Below the pieces are notes generated by a model, which saw only the letters and a program-made list of their open reading frames with translations, did not search any database and was not told where the DNA came from. A stretch of DNA of 64,000 nucleotides, taken from assembly GCA_963774415.1 (NCBI GenBank), contig CAVZEU010000001.1, positions 868,001 through 932,000 of the forward strand, in the 5' to 3' direction. The position numbers were made by a program, and so were the translations under genes. Positions 1 through 8,127 of this stretch are shown here, piece by piece. The first letter of the stretch is position 1; every line of letters starts with the position of its first letter. Source of the stretch: SZUA-36 sp963774415. GTDB lineage: Bacteria; Pseudomonadota; Gammaproteobacteria; Xanthomonadales; SZUA-36.

Positions 1-702
1 GGCTCCTACACGCCCCCCCGGCAAGCGGGCCGCTACCCGGGCGCCGGGGTCGGGCCTTCGCCGACCTACTCCTATTCGGCGGCGGTCGCGGAAGTCGAGG
101 TCGACACCGAAACCGGCGCCGTTGCGGTTTCCCGCGTCTATCTCGCCCACGATATCGGCCGTTCCCTCAACCCCGTTTCGGTTCGGGGCCAGGTCATCGG
201 CGGTGTCTACATGGGTATCGGTGAAGCGCTGATGGAGGAGCAGGCTGCCACGCGCCTGCCGCCGCGACTCTCAAACGCGCTGGTGCACCAGGGGCCGTCG
301 GTATTGGACTACAAGACGCTGACAGCCAACGACATGCCCGAAGTCTTCGTCGATATCGTCGAGAGCGCCGATCCCAACGGGCCGTTCGGTGCCAAGGAAG
401 TGGGCCAGGGCCCGTTGCTGCCGGTCGTGCCCGCCATCGCCAACGCCGTTTACGACGCCGTCGGTGTACGCATCGACGAGGTGCCGATCAGCGCGGACAA
501 GGTATTGAGGGCGCTGGAGAGAAAAGCCGCCGGCAAGGACCCACGCACGGGCCCGGACGCTTTCCCCGCCGTCGAGTGGCCGCAACCGGTCTTCGTGGTG
601 CCGCCCGCCGAAGGCGGCGACGGCAAGGCGAGCGTGATGCCCGAGCGCAAACACGCGGCGAAAATGCACCGCATGGACCAGGTCGGCGGGAGCGGAGGCT
701 GA
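1..702 (+). CDS. hcrA: 4-hydroxybenzoyl-CoA reductase, large molybdopterin subunit (3' part only)
   Basis: The frame is open from base 1, so the gene starts outside the window; about 233 C-terminal residues are present. The enzyme removes the phenolic hydroxyl of 4-hydroxybenzoyl-CoA using ferredoxin electrons, giving benzoyl-CoA. The fragment is the C-terminal Mo-cofactor domain of the xanthine dehydrogenase family, with the GAKEVGQG loop (from base 388) that carries the catalytic Glu, followed by the family-typical LPVVPAIANAVYDAVGVRIDEVPI stretch (split here: LPVVPAIANAV, then YDAVGVRIDEVPI). It ends with a non-conserved Pro/Lys-rich tail. The subunit name rests mainly on the next gene, whose Fe-S insertion is specific to the Hcr subfamily. 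The 2Fe-2S subunit gene (hcrC) is not seen and may lie upstream. Confidence 0.8.
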   Translation, partial: GSYTPPRQAGRYPGAGVGPSPTYSYSAAVAEVEVDTETGAVAVSRVYLAHDIGRSLNPVSVRGQVIGGVYMGIGEALMEEQAATRLPPRLSNALVHQGPSVLDYKTLTANDMPEVFVDIVESADPNGPFGAKEVGQGPLLPVVPAIANAVYDAVGVRIDEVPISADKVLRALERKAAGKDPRTGPDAFPAVEWPQPVFVVPPAEGGDGKASVMPERKHAAKMHRMDQVGGSGG

Positions 703-704
703 AC

Positions 705-1736
705 GTGCTGAGGTTGCCGCATTTCGAATTCCATGCGCCCTCAGAACTCGGGGAGGCCGCGCGGATACTGTCCGACAGCGGACCGGGCGCCATGCTGCTG
801 GCAGGGGGCACGGACCTCTTGCCCAATATGAAACGCCGTCAGCAGACACCGGTCACGCTGATTGCGCTTGGCCGGATCGGGTCCCTGAGCGAGGCTGCCG
901 TGAAGCCTTCCGGGAACTCGGGCGCGAAACTCGGCGCCGGTCTCAAGCTCAGCGCGATCGTCAACAATACGGTCATCCGTGAACAATACACCGCACTGTG
1001 GCGGGCTGCCGGGCTGGTGGCGAGCCCCCAGTTGCGCAACATGGCCAGTCTCGGCGGCAACCTTTGCCTCGACACGCGCTGCAGCTACTACAACCAGAGC
1101 GAACACTGGCGTCAGTCGGTCGACAACTGCCTGAAAACTGGCGGGGAAATATGCTGGGCCGTGACCAAGAGCTCCCAGTGCCGGGCCGTTTCATCCACCG
1201 ATACCGCGCCCGCCCTGCTGGCCCTCGGCGCCCGGGTGCGGCTGGTCTCAGCGGCGGGCGAGCGGCTGCTGCCGCTGAGCGAGTTCTATCTTGACGACGG
1301 TATCGACTACAGCGCACGCCGCCCGGATGAGATCCTCGCGGAGGTGCTGCTGACACCGGCCGACGGCTGGAAAAGCACCTACTGGAAGCTGCGCCGCCGC
1401 GGCTCGATCGACTTCCCGGTCCTGTCCGTGGCCGCGGCCGTGAAGACGGAGCCGGACGGCTCGGTCAGCGAGGCCCGCCTCGTACTGGGCGCCCTGGCTT
1501 CGAGGCCGGTCTGGTGCGAGGCCGCCGGGGAGTTCCTCAGGGGCAAAAAGCTCGGCGACGATGTCATCGAAGAAACCGGGCGCATCATGAGCGAAGCCGT
1601 CAGGCCGGTGAACAATACCGACCTCGTGCCGCTGTGGCGGAAGAAAGCCATCCCCCATTACGTCAGACATGCGCTACGCGAACTGCGCGGCGATGACCTG
1701 ACCGACCTGCGCCGGCGTTGCAGCGGCGCCCACTGA
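705..1736 (+). CDS. hcrB: 4-hydroxybenzoyl-CoA reductase, FAD/[4Fe-4S] subunit
   Basis: FAD-binding medium subunit of a molybdenum hydroxylase, 343 residues. The GGTDLLPN flavin motif lies near residue 35. The diagnostic feature is a cysteine-rich insertion with Cys at about residues 121, 126, 142, 150 and 159 (from NLCLDTRC to SSQCRAVSS); in the known 4-hydroxybenzoyl-CoA reductases this insertion holds an extra [4Fe-4S] cluster that ordinary xanthine dehydrogenases lack and that allows use of low-potential electrons. I chose the GTG at 705 because GGAGCGGAGG precedes it by about 7 bases and the protein then starts with the conserved LRLPHFEFHAPS. An upstream ATG at 576 in the same frame would overlap hcrA by 127 bases and add a low-complexity Arg-rich head. 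Confidence 0.88.
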   Translation: MLRLPHFEFHAPSELGEAARILSDSGPGAMLLAGGTDLLPNMKRRQQTPVTLIALGRIGSLSEAAVKPSGNSGAKLGAGLKLSAIVNNTVIREQYTALWRAAGLVASPQLRNMASLGGNLCLDTRCSYYNQSEHWRQSVDNCLKTGGEICWAVTKSSQCRAVSSTDTAPALLALGARVRLVSAAGERLLPLSEFYLDDGIDYSARRPDEILAEVLLTPADGWKSTYWKLRRRGSIDFPVLSVAAAVKTEPDGSVSEARLVLGALASRPVWCEAAGEFLRGKKLGDDVIEETGRIMSEAVRPVNNTDLVPLWRKKAIPHYVRHALRELRGDDLTDLRRRCSGAH

Positions 1737-1878
1737 CCGGGCTGTAACCTCCATGGGCGTTGAATGCAAAGGGCGGCGGCCCGAAAGCTGATGCTGCCTT
1801 GGCCGTCAATGACGGCGCTTACCGGCAGGGTCTTGCGGATGTTAGACTTTGCCGCAGGAAAATAACCGGAAAACAAGC

Positions 1879-3558
1879 ATGAGCGACATACCGTCCGACC
1901 TGCTGATTGCGCAGGCAGCAGCGAAAAAACCCATACAGAGCATCGCCGCGGCGTTGGGCATGGACGACGGCGACCTGATCCCCTATGGCCACGACAAGGC
2001 CAAGATCCGGTACAGCTTCATGGAAGGGCTCGAGGAGCGGCCGGACGGCAAGCTCATTCTGGTGACCGCGGTTTCGCCGACCCCCGCCGGCGAAGGCAAA
2101 ACCACGACCACGGTCGGCCTCGGCGACGGCCTCTGCAGACTCGGCAAGCGGGCGATCATCTGCCTGCGCGAACCCAGCCTGGGCCCGTGCTTCGGCATGA
2201 AAGGCGGCGCCGCCGGCGGCGGCTACGCCCAGGTGGTGCCGATGACCGACATCAACCTGCACTTTACCGGCGACTTTCATGCGATCGGCGCGGCCAACAA
2301 CCTTCTGAGCGCGGTGATCGACAACCACATACACTGGGACAACACGCTCGATCTCGACCCGCGCCGAATCACCTGGCGGCGGGCGGTTGACATGAACGAC
2401 CGCGCCCTGCGGGACATCACCACCGGTCTGGGCGGCCCCGGCAACGGCATCCCGCGGCAGGCGGGATTCGATATCACGGTCGCCTCGGAGGTCATGGCGG
2501 TTTTCTGCCTGGCGACGGACCTCGCCGACCTGGAGGCGCGCCTCGACAACATGGTTATCGGCTACACGCGCAAGCTCGAACCCGTCACGGTGAGCCAACT
2601 GAAGGTCGGGGGGGCCATGACGGCCCTGCTGCGCGACGCCTTCCAACCCAACCTGGTGCAGACGCTGGAAAACAACCCGGCCATCATGCACGGCGGGCCG
2701 TTCGCCAATATCGCCCACGGCTGCAACTCGGTCGTGGCCACCAGGACGGCCCTGAAACTGGCCGACTACGTCGTGACCGAAGCCGGTTTCGGCGCCGACC
2801 TGGGGGCTGAGAAATTCTTCGATATCAAGTGCGCTAAAGCCGGGCTGCACCCGGACGCAGTGGTGCTGGTGGTGACCACCAAGGCCCTCAAGATGCATGG
2901 CGGCGTTGCCAGGGAGGACCTTCTGCGAGAGAACCTGGAGGCCCTGCGGGCCGGTTGCAAAAACCTCGGCCGACACATACGCAATATCGGTCAGTTCGGT
3001 GTCCCGGTCACCGTCGCGATCAACCGTTTCGTTTCCGACACCGAGGCGGAATACGAACTGATCAGGGAGTTTTGCGCGTCATTCGATATCGAGTGCACGG
3101 TCAGTTCGCACTGGGAACATGGCGGTGAGGGCGCCGAGGCACTGGCGTCAAGGGTGCTGGAAATGATTGACCGCCAGCAATCGCAATTCCGTACGCTTTA
3201 CGAAGCCGAGATGAGTCTCTGGGAGAAGGCCCGACATATCGCCCGTACGCTGTACGGCGCGGAAGACATCATCGCGGACAAGAAGGTGCGCGCCAAATTC
3301 GCCCAGTACCAGGACGAGGGCTACGGCCACTTCCCGGTGTGCATGGCCAAGACCCAGTACAGCTTTTCGACCGACCCGCTGCTGCTGAACGCACCGAGCG
3401 GCCACGACGTTCCGATCAGGGAAATACGCCTGGCCGCGGGGGCCGAATTCGTGGTCGTGATCTGCGGGGAAATCATGACGATGCCGGGATTGCCGCGCAC
3501 GCCTTCTTCGGAAAGCATCAGGGTCAACGAGCGCAGACAGATCGAAGGATTGTTTTAG
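1879..3558 (+). CDS. fhs: Formate--tetrahydrofolate ligase
   Basis: Cytosolic ATP-dependent ligase joining formate to tetrahydrofolate to give 10-formyl-THF; reversible, so it can also make ATP from formyl-THF. The 559-residue product has normal family length. The P-loop-like TPAGEGKTTTTVGLGDGL starts near residue 68, followed by REPSLGPCFGMKGGAAGGGY, both family signatures, and it ends with the conserved MTMPGLPRTPSSESI. The ATG at 1879 gives the normal N-terminus; a TTG at 1849 in frame is less likely. It lies 142 bases after hcrB and 48 bases before a crotonase gene, so it may belong to the same transcript. A C1 enzyme beside aromatic-acid genes would fit use of methoxyl carbon, but no O-demethylase is visible. 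Confidence 0.93.
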   Translation: MSDIPSDLLIAQAAAKKPIQSIAAALGMDDGDLIPYGHDKAKIRYSFMEGLEERPDGKLILVTAVSPTPAGEGKTTTTVGLGDGLCRLGKRAIICLREPSLGPCFGMKGGAAGGGYAQVVPMTDINLHFTGDFHAIGAANNLLSAVIDNHIHWDNTLDLDPRRITWRRAVDMNDRALRDITTGLGGPGNGIPRQAGFDITVASEVMAVFCLATDLADLEARLDNMVIGYTRKLEPVTVSQLKVGGAMTALLRDAFQPNLVQTLENNPAIMHGGPFANIAHGCNSVVATRTALKLADYVVTEAGFGADLGAEKFFDIKCAKAGLHPDAVVLVVTTKALKMHGGVAREDLLRENLEALRAGCKNLGRHIRNIGQFGVPVTVAINRFVSDTEAEYELIREFCASFDIECTVSSHWEHGGEGAEALASRVLEMIDRQQSQFRTLYEAEMSLWEKARHIARTLYGAEDIIADKKVRAKFAQYQDEGYGHFPVCMAKTQYSFSTDPLLLNAPSGHDVPIREIRLAAGAEFVVVICGEIMTMPGLPRTPSSESIRVNERRQIEGLF

Positions 3559-3606
3559 CGGCAGGCCGGGACGCGGACTGCCCATCCAGTAACAGGAACA
3601 CGGCGT

Positions 3607-4425
3607 ATGTATAAATTGAAAGGCGCTGATTTCAGGCCGCAGCACTTTGACTGGGAGGTCGGGGACGGCATCGCCCTGGTCACGCTCAACCGGCCGCAGC
3701 GCAAGAACCCCCTCACCTTCGAGAGCTACGCGGAATTGCGCGACACCTTCCAGCAACTGGGCCACACGGAAGACGTCAATGTGGTCGTCATCACCGGTGC
3801 CGGCGGCAATTTCTGTTCCGGTGGCGACGTCCACGAGATCATCGCGCCGCTGACGCAGATGGACATGCCCAGCCTGCTCGAATTCACCCGCATGACCGGC
3901 AGCCTGGTCAGTGCAATGCGGCACTGCCCGCAACCCGTGATCGCCGCCGTCGAGGGCGTCTGCGCCGGCGCCGGCGCGATCCTCGCGATGGCCAGCGACC
4001 TGCGCTATGGCGCCGAGGACTGCAAAACGGCGTTCCTGTTCACCCGCGTCGGTCTCGCCGGCTGCGACATGGGCGCCTGCGCGATTTTGCCGCGAATCAT
4101 CGGCCAGGGGCGCGCGGCCGAATTGCTGTTCACCGGCCGTTCGATGAGCGCCCGGGAAGGGCTTGAGTGGGGCTTCTTCAACGCCGTGGGCAAACCGGGC
4201 GAGGCGCTCGGCATGGCCCGGCAGGCCGCCACGCGGCTGGCTGACGGCCCGACCTTCGCCCACGCCATGACCAAGAAATGCCTGCACCAGGAATGGAGCG
4301 TCGGTATCGACGAGGCCCTGGAGATCGAAGCGGAAGCGCAGGCGATCTGCATGCAGACGCGGGACTTCACACGTGCCTACGAGGCCTTCGTCAACAAGCA
4401 AAAGCCGGTGTTCGAGGGTGATTGA
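3607..4425 (+). CDS. Enoyl-CoA hydratase/isomerase (crotonase) family protein
   Basis: 272-residue crotonase-fold enzyme that should act on a CoA thioester in the cytosol. Family marks are VTLNRPQRKNPLTF near residue 25, the oxyanion-hole stretch GAGGNFCSGGDV, and GVCAGAGAILAMASDLR. In a hand alignment the first catalytic Glu of rat enoyl-CoA hydratase (Glu144) falls on Arg in FLFTRVGL, while the second (Glu164) is kept in GRAAELLFTG. A single Glu is the pattern of enoyl-CoA isomerases and some lyases, so plain hydratase activity is not certain. It sits 48 bases after fhs on the same strand. Proximity to hcrAB suggests a role in an aromatic or dicarboxylic CoA pathway, but the substrate cannot be read from sequence. 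Confidence 0.85.
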   Translation: MYKLKGADFRPQHFDWEVGDGIALVTLNRPQRKNPLTFESYAELRDTFQQLGHTEDVNVVVITGAGGNFCSGGDVHEIIAPLTQMDMPSLLEFTRMTGSLVSAMRHCPQPVIAAVEGVCAGAGAILAMASDLRYGAEDCKTAFLFTRVGLAGCDMGACAILPRIIGQGRAAELLFTGRSMSAREGLEWGFFNAVGKPGEALGMARQAATRLADGPTFAHAMTKKCLHQEWSVGIDEALEIEAEAQAICMQTRDFTRAYEAFVNKQKPVFEGD

Positions 4426-4440
4426 ACGATTGCGCTCCGG

Positions 4441-4881
4441 CTACTTGAGCTTGCCGTCCTCGTCCAGCGGCAAGTCCCCGCCCTTGCGGTAGGCCAGCGC
4501 CTGCGCGCTGGCCAGCAGGCGGTCGTCGGCCGCGTCGGTGACGCGGATATCATACAGCGCCGTTTTTCGGGTCGCGTTGAGTTCCCTGGCCTCCGCGACC
4601 AGGCGGGCGCCCGGCCGGGCGGCGGCGACGAAATAGGTGTTGACCTGTTGCGCAACCGCGACCTCGCCGCGGGCATTGCAGGCGAGCTGAAACGCTTCGT
4701 CCAGCAGGGAAAACACGGCCCCGCCGTGGAGCATGCCGAAGATGTTCTGCATCCGGGGTTCAAATTGCATCGCCACCTTCGCGTGCCCGGGCCCGATATC
4801 GAGGACCTCGATGCCCATCAGTTTGCGAAACGGCTCCTCGTCGCAACGTGCCCGTATACGGGCCAGTGAATCTGCTGTCAT
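4441..4881 (-). CDS. PaaI-type hotdog thioesterase
   Basis: 146-residue single hotdog-fold protein. The helix motif HGGAVFSLLDEAFQLACN is the PaaI-type signature, with the Asp acting as catalytic residue in the family. PaaI-like enzymes hydrolyse aromatic or medium-chain acyl-CoA esters and often relieve trapping of CoA in aromatic-acid pathways. It is convergent with the crotonase gene, leaving 15 bases between stop codons. The last residues (DLPLDEDGKLK) are a non-conserved tail. The ATG at 4881 is the only good start, and the conserved domain begins soon after it. Substrate is inferred only from the neighbourhood. Confidence 0.82.
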   Translation of the reverse strand: MTADSLARIRARCDEEPFRKLMGIEVLDIGPGHAKVAMQFEPRMQNIFGMLHGGAVFSLLDEAFQLACNARGEVAVAQQVNTYFVAAARPGARLVAEARELNATRKTALYDIRVTDAADDRLLASAQALAYRKGGDLPLDEDGKLK

Positions 4882-4931
4882 GTAAGCCGGTTCCGCTGTG
4901 GATGCTCAGATCGTCAGTGCAGGGAAGCGCT

Positions 4932-4963
4932 GGCCGCCCTTCGCATGGCTTGCGAGGGCGGCC
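4932..4963. terminator. Strong hairpin between receptor and thioesterase genes
   Basis: A 9-bp perfect stem (GGCCGCCCT with AGGGCGGCC) extended by CGCA/TGCG across one bulged T, loop TGGCT. It lies 15 bases after the stop of the minus-strand TonB receptor gene. No T-tract follows on either strand, so it is a structured 3' end or pause site rather than a classical intrinsic terminator. Confidence 0.4.
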
Positions 4964-4978
4964 GACACATCCCCTGGA

Positions 4979-7303
4979 TTATTGCTGACCAAAATTATAC
5001 GTAACCGTCACACCGTAACGCCGCGGAGGCCCAAAGCGGGCAAACGCAATGCGGCTGCCGCGCTGGGAAAAGACATGGTGTATGTAATCCTTGTCACCGA
5101 TGTTCTTGACCCAGCCGGCCACTTCCCAGCTGCCGTCAGGACTGGTCCAGGCCAGTCGTGCGTTCCACAGATGATAGCTGGGCGCGACCGTGATCGGGTT
5201 GTTATTGGGGTCGAAGAATACCTTGTCCTGATACGCGTAATCGACCTTCGCCGCAAGCTGGCCCACATCGCCCAGCGGAATGGTATAGGTCGTATACAAA
5301 TACAGACTCTTTTTCGGCGCCTGGCGCATGGTATTTCCGGTAAAGTCGCCGCCGCCGGTCACGTCGGGGGTGCCACTGAACTTGGTGTATTTCGCATGGA
5401 GTAACGCCACGTTGCCGCCCAGTTCCCAGTAATCAGACAGCAGGCCCACGAACTCCAGTTCCAGGCCCTTGATCTCCGCCTTACCCGCGTTCTCGGTGAT
5501 GAACTCGCCCAGCGTGCCGCCCTGTGGCTGGAAAAAGCGCGTGACCTGCAGATCCTTGTAGTCGGTGTAAAAGACCGCGAGGTTGGTCTGCAGGCGTCGA
5601 TCCGCCCACAGGCCTTTCAGGCCGGTTTCGTAGCTGACGGCGGTTTCTTCGTCAAACGGCGTCGTCGCCCTTTCCTGGGTGGTCGCGGCGCCGGTAAACC
5701 CACCCGACTTGAAGCCCGTGGAAATGCTGCCGTACACCATCACATCGTCGTTGACGTCGAAGTTGACGGCCAACCTTCCGGAAAGGTTGTCCCAGCTGTC
5801 GATAGCCCGCGCCGGGTCAAATGCCTGCAACAGCAAGCCGATGCCGCTGAAACGAACATTGCTGACCAGTATCCTTTTCCTCTCGTAGGAATAGCGTGCG
5901 CCACCCGTGATGTCCAGGCGCTCGGTAACGGGCCAGGTCACCTGCCCGTACGCCGCCCAGGAAGTCGAATGGTTTTCCTGGTTCGCCTGGTAATCGGACA
6001 GGTTGTCGAGCCCCGGCCCACCCAGTGCGGTGAATGCAAACCGTTCCGAGCGCTTGATATGCTCCAGGCTGTAAAACACACCCCCTACCCAGACGAGACC
6101 GCCTGCGCTGCTACCGCTGAGCCTGGCTTCCTGCGTAAATTGCTCGGTGTCTTCGATCGCCGAGTCGTTAATGTCGAAAGTGAAGCCGACTTCCGGAGGC
6201 GCCAGCAGACCGGGCGTCGGGTCGCCCGACGCGCCCGTCAGGTCGACAGGGGGCGACGGCGGCAAGCCTTCCGAATCTTCCAGCCAGTCAAAATCGCTTT
6301 CGCGGTAGGAGGTAATCGACACGAACTGCATGTCGTTGTTTATATCCCAAGTCAGCTTGGCGTTGAGGCCTTTGACCTGCCGGTCGGTAAAGCCCTCTGT
6401 TTCAGCCAGCGTCGTGTGGCCGTCACCGGCCCCGCCCAGGGCGATATTGACGGCAACCGGATCGGAGGCACAACCGCAGTTGTGCAATGGGCCCGCGCTG
6501 CCGACCGGTTCGCGGTTGGTGGCGCCGAGATCATCGTCCGACCAGTCTCCGCCGAACAGGACCTCCACGTTATCGGACGCTTTCCATAACAGTTGTCCGC
6601 GCACAGCGAGGGTATCCGCTTCGCCCTGCCGCTTGTCTATGAGAAGGTTGCGCAGGTAGCCGTCGAACTTCCTGCGGCTGAAAGACAGTTTGGCCAACAG
6701 GTTGTCGCTGATCGGGCCGGAAATGAGCCCGCCGCTGTCCAGGCGCCCGAAATCCCCAACCGTTTGGCGCAGCCGCAGGCGGAATTCTTCGGATGGTTTG
6801 GAGGTCACGAAGTTAATCGAACCGCCGATCGAGTTTTTCCCGTACAGGGTTCCCTGCGGCCCGCGCAGGACCTCGATGCGCTCGAGGTCGAAGATATCGA
6901 AGACCTGGGCCGTGCGTGTCGCGATATAGACGTCATCGATGGAAACCACGACCGAATCGCTGGCTGCGGCGCCATCCTCCTTGGTGCCGATTCCCCGGAT
7001 CGCGATTTCGGGTTGCCCGGGACTGAACGCCGAGAAAACCAGGTTGGGGATCTTCTCATTGATATCGTGCAGGCTGGCAACACCATCCTGCCTCAAGACC
7101 TCGCCCGTGATCGCGGTGATTGCGATCGGCACATCCTGCAGGCTCTCAGCCCGCTTTTGCGCAGTGACAATGACTTCTTCAAGGACTCCTCCCCGAGCCT
7201 GTTGTTGCTCTTGCTGTCCTTCCTGCGCGAACGCCATACTCGTCACGCCGCTCAAGACCAGCCAAACCAAACCACACTTCAACGCGCTTCGCTTTCTATT
7301 CAT
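4979..7303 (-). CDS. TonB-dependent outer-membrane receptor
   Basis: 774-residue outer-membrane transporter driven by TonB/ExbBD. A signal peptide ends near MAFAQ (about residue 27). A TonB-box-like EEVIVTAQKR follows, then a plug domain with IAIRGIG and the hallmark LRGPQGTLYGKNSIGGSIN, then a 22-strand barrel with the typical GFKSGGF and YETGLKGL motifs. It belongs to the broad group of receptors abundant in marine gammaproteobacteria and sphingomonads, whose substrates range from siderophores to glycans and aromatics; ligand unknown. I chose the ATG at 7303 since it directly precedes the basic start of the signal peptide (MNRKRSALK); an in-frame start at 7330 adds nine residues. The last residues (YNFGQQ) lack the usual terminal aromatic, which is at position -4. 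Confidence 0.9.
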   Translation of the reverse strand: MNRKRSALKCGLVWLVLSGVTSMAFAQEGQQEQQQARGGVLEEVIVTAQKRAESLQDVPIAITAITGEVLRQDGVASLHDINEKIPNLVFSAFSPGQPEIAIRGIGTKEDGAAASDSVVVSIDDVYIATRTAQVFDIFDLERIEVLRGPQGTLYGKNSIGGSINFVTSKPSEEFRLRLRQTVGDFGRLDSGGLISGPISDNLLAKLSFSRRKFDGYLRNLLIDKRQGEADTLAVRGQLLWKASDNVEVLFGGDWSDDDLGATNREPVGSAGPLHNCGCASDPVAVNIALGGAGDGHTTLAETEGFTDRQVKGLNAKLTWDINNDMQFVSITSYRESDFDWLEDSEGLPPSPPVDLTGASGDPTPGLLAPPEVGFTFDINDSAIEDTEQFTQEARLSGSSAGGLVWVGGVFYSLEHIKRSERFAFTALGGPGLDNLSDYQANQENHSTSWAAYGQVTWPVTERLDITGGARYSYERKRILVSNVRFSGIGLLLQAFDPARAIDSWDNLSGRLAVNFDVNDDVMVYGSISTGFKSGGFTGAATTQERATTPFDEETAVSYETGLKGLWADRRLQTNLAVFYTDYKDLQVTRFFQPQGGTLGEFITENAGKAEIKGLELEFVGLLSDYWELGGNVALLHAKYTKFSGTPDVTGGGDFTGNTMRQAPKKSLYLYTTYTIPLGDVGQLAAKVDYAYQDKVFFDPNNNPITVAPSYHLWNARLAWTSPDGSWEVAGWVKNIGDKDYIHHVFSQRGSRIAFARFGPPRRYGVTVTYNFGQQ

Positions 7304-7710
7304 CTTAGTGCCCTCAATCGTCGATCTCACATTCGGTCACAGAACTGTGTTTGTGCTCGCGTATGCCGTAATACACTCCTCTATTACTTTATGCCTGAAA
7401 TAATTTGCGACAACCGCCACAGCGCTCCGGCCATGGTTAACCGGATCGAACGAGACGACGCACAAAACCTTTCATCACGCTGGTTCAATGACCCCCAAAG
7501 CGATACATTTTTTTAGATAAACTCTCTGTATTTGTAATACTATACTAAACAATTATCGGCCGCCGCGCCATCCCCCTGATACGCGACACGCCGAGGGCCG
7601 GACGATGCAGTGATGAGCTGCCCGCTGCGAACGCGGGCGAATTTGCCGTGTCTCATCTTTAACGGACCCACGTTATCGTTGTTATCAAGGCTGCCGGCAG
7701 GCAAACACGG
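7304..7710. other. Gene-free upstream region of the receptor gene
   Basis: About 400 bases without a credible gene. Bases 7490-7560 are strikingly AT-rich within a GC-rich genome (runs such as ATTTTTTTAGATAAAC and TAATACTATACTAAAC), which suits a promoter for the minus-strand TonB receptor. I could not fix a -35/-10 pair with confidence. The remainder up to the MITE-like element at 7711 shows nothing recognisable. Confidence 0.4.
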
Positions 7711-7973
7711 CTAGCCCAGATATTGCACCAGCCGGCCTCTGGCCTCACCATAAACTTATGAATTTACAATGTAAAATGACGATTTATCAAATTTATTCCA
7801 GGGTACACTTTGTAACCGGCCAGCGCTCTATCCCGGCCCTGCCTTGTCCAGGCACACCTGGGCTTGGGCTTCCCTCCAGCCATAGCTTTCGCTATGGCTC
7901 TCAGTCCAGCCCGGCGCCCAGCCGCACCTGTTCTGCAGCAGCATCCGGGATGCTGGTGCAATATCCGGGCTAG
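7711..7973. mobile_element. MITE-like element, copy 1 (263 bp)
   Basis: A non-coding element bounded by 22-bp inverted repeats beginning CTAGCCCRGATATTGCACC; the left end differs from the right by one base. It is the same length and nearly the same sequence as copy 2 at 17867-18129. It has an internal hairpin CCATAGC-TTTC-GCTATGG and a subterminal palindrome CAGCATCC-GGGATGCTG. The outer CTAG on each side is either a 4-bp target duplication or part of the inverted repeat. There is no transposase, so movement would need an enzyme from elsewhere. A 71-codon open frame inside is probably chance. Confidence 0.8.
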
Positions 7974-7992
7974 GTTTTCAATGCGCATTTAA

Positions 7993-8006
7993 TTGACAAA
8001 TATCAA
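7993..8006 (+). promoter_or_regulatory. FNR/ANR-type binding site upstream of korA
   Basis: TTGACAAATATCAA matches the FNR consensus TTGAT-N4-ATCAA at nine of ten defined bases. Its centre (7999.5) lies 41.5 bases before a transcription start predicted about 7 bases after the -10-like TACTAT at 8029-8034. That is the class II activating position for FNR/CRP-family regulators, where FNR overlaps the -35 region and none is needed. The whole electron-transfer series downstream would then be induced by loss of oxygen. The site lies only 20 bases beyond MITE-like copy 1. Confidence 0.72.
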
Positions 8007-8028
8007 TTTGAAAAGGCGCTGTTTGGTC

Positions 8029-8034
8029 TACTAT
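8029..8034 (+). promoter_or_regulatory. Predicted -10 element of the kor-rnf series
   Basis: TACTAT matches TATAAT at four of six positions. No clear -35 is present at the expected distance, which is typical of FNR class II promoters. The expected transcript start is near 8041, giving a leader of about 87 bases to the korA start codon. Confidence 0.5.
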
Positions 8035-8127
8035 TCGCTTGGGCTATTCATAACTTGAGATATCGAAATCTTCAGCGCGGAGACGGGAATGCTTGTTTCG
8101 GCTTCCGGGCACTGGGAGTAAACGGAA

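Noticed and set aside
576..704. ATG at 576 as the hcrB start
   Set aside because: It would overlap hcrA by over 120 bases and add an Arg-rich head; the GTG at 705 has a good ribosome-binding site and the conserved N-terminus.
7758..7973. A 71-codon frame shared by the MITE-like copies
   Set aside because: It depends on the repeat sequence, has no domain, no start signal, and is destroyed in the third copy; better explained as non-coding element sequence.
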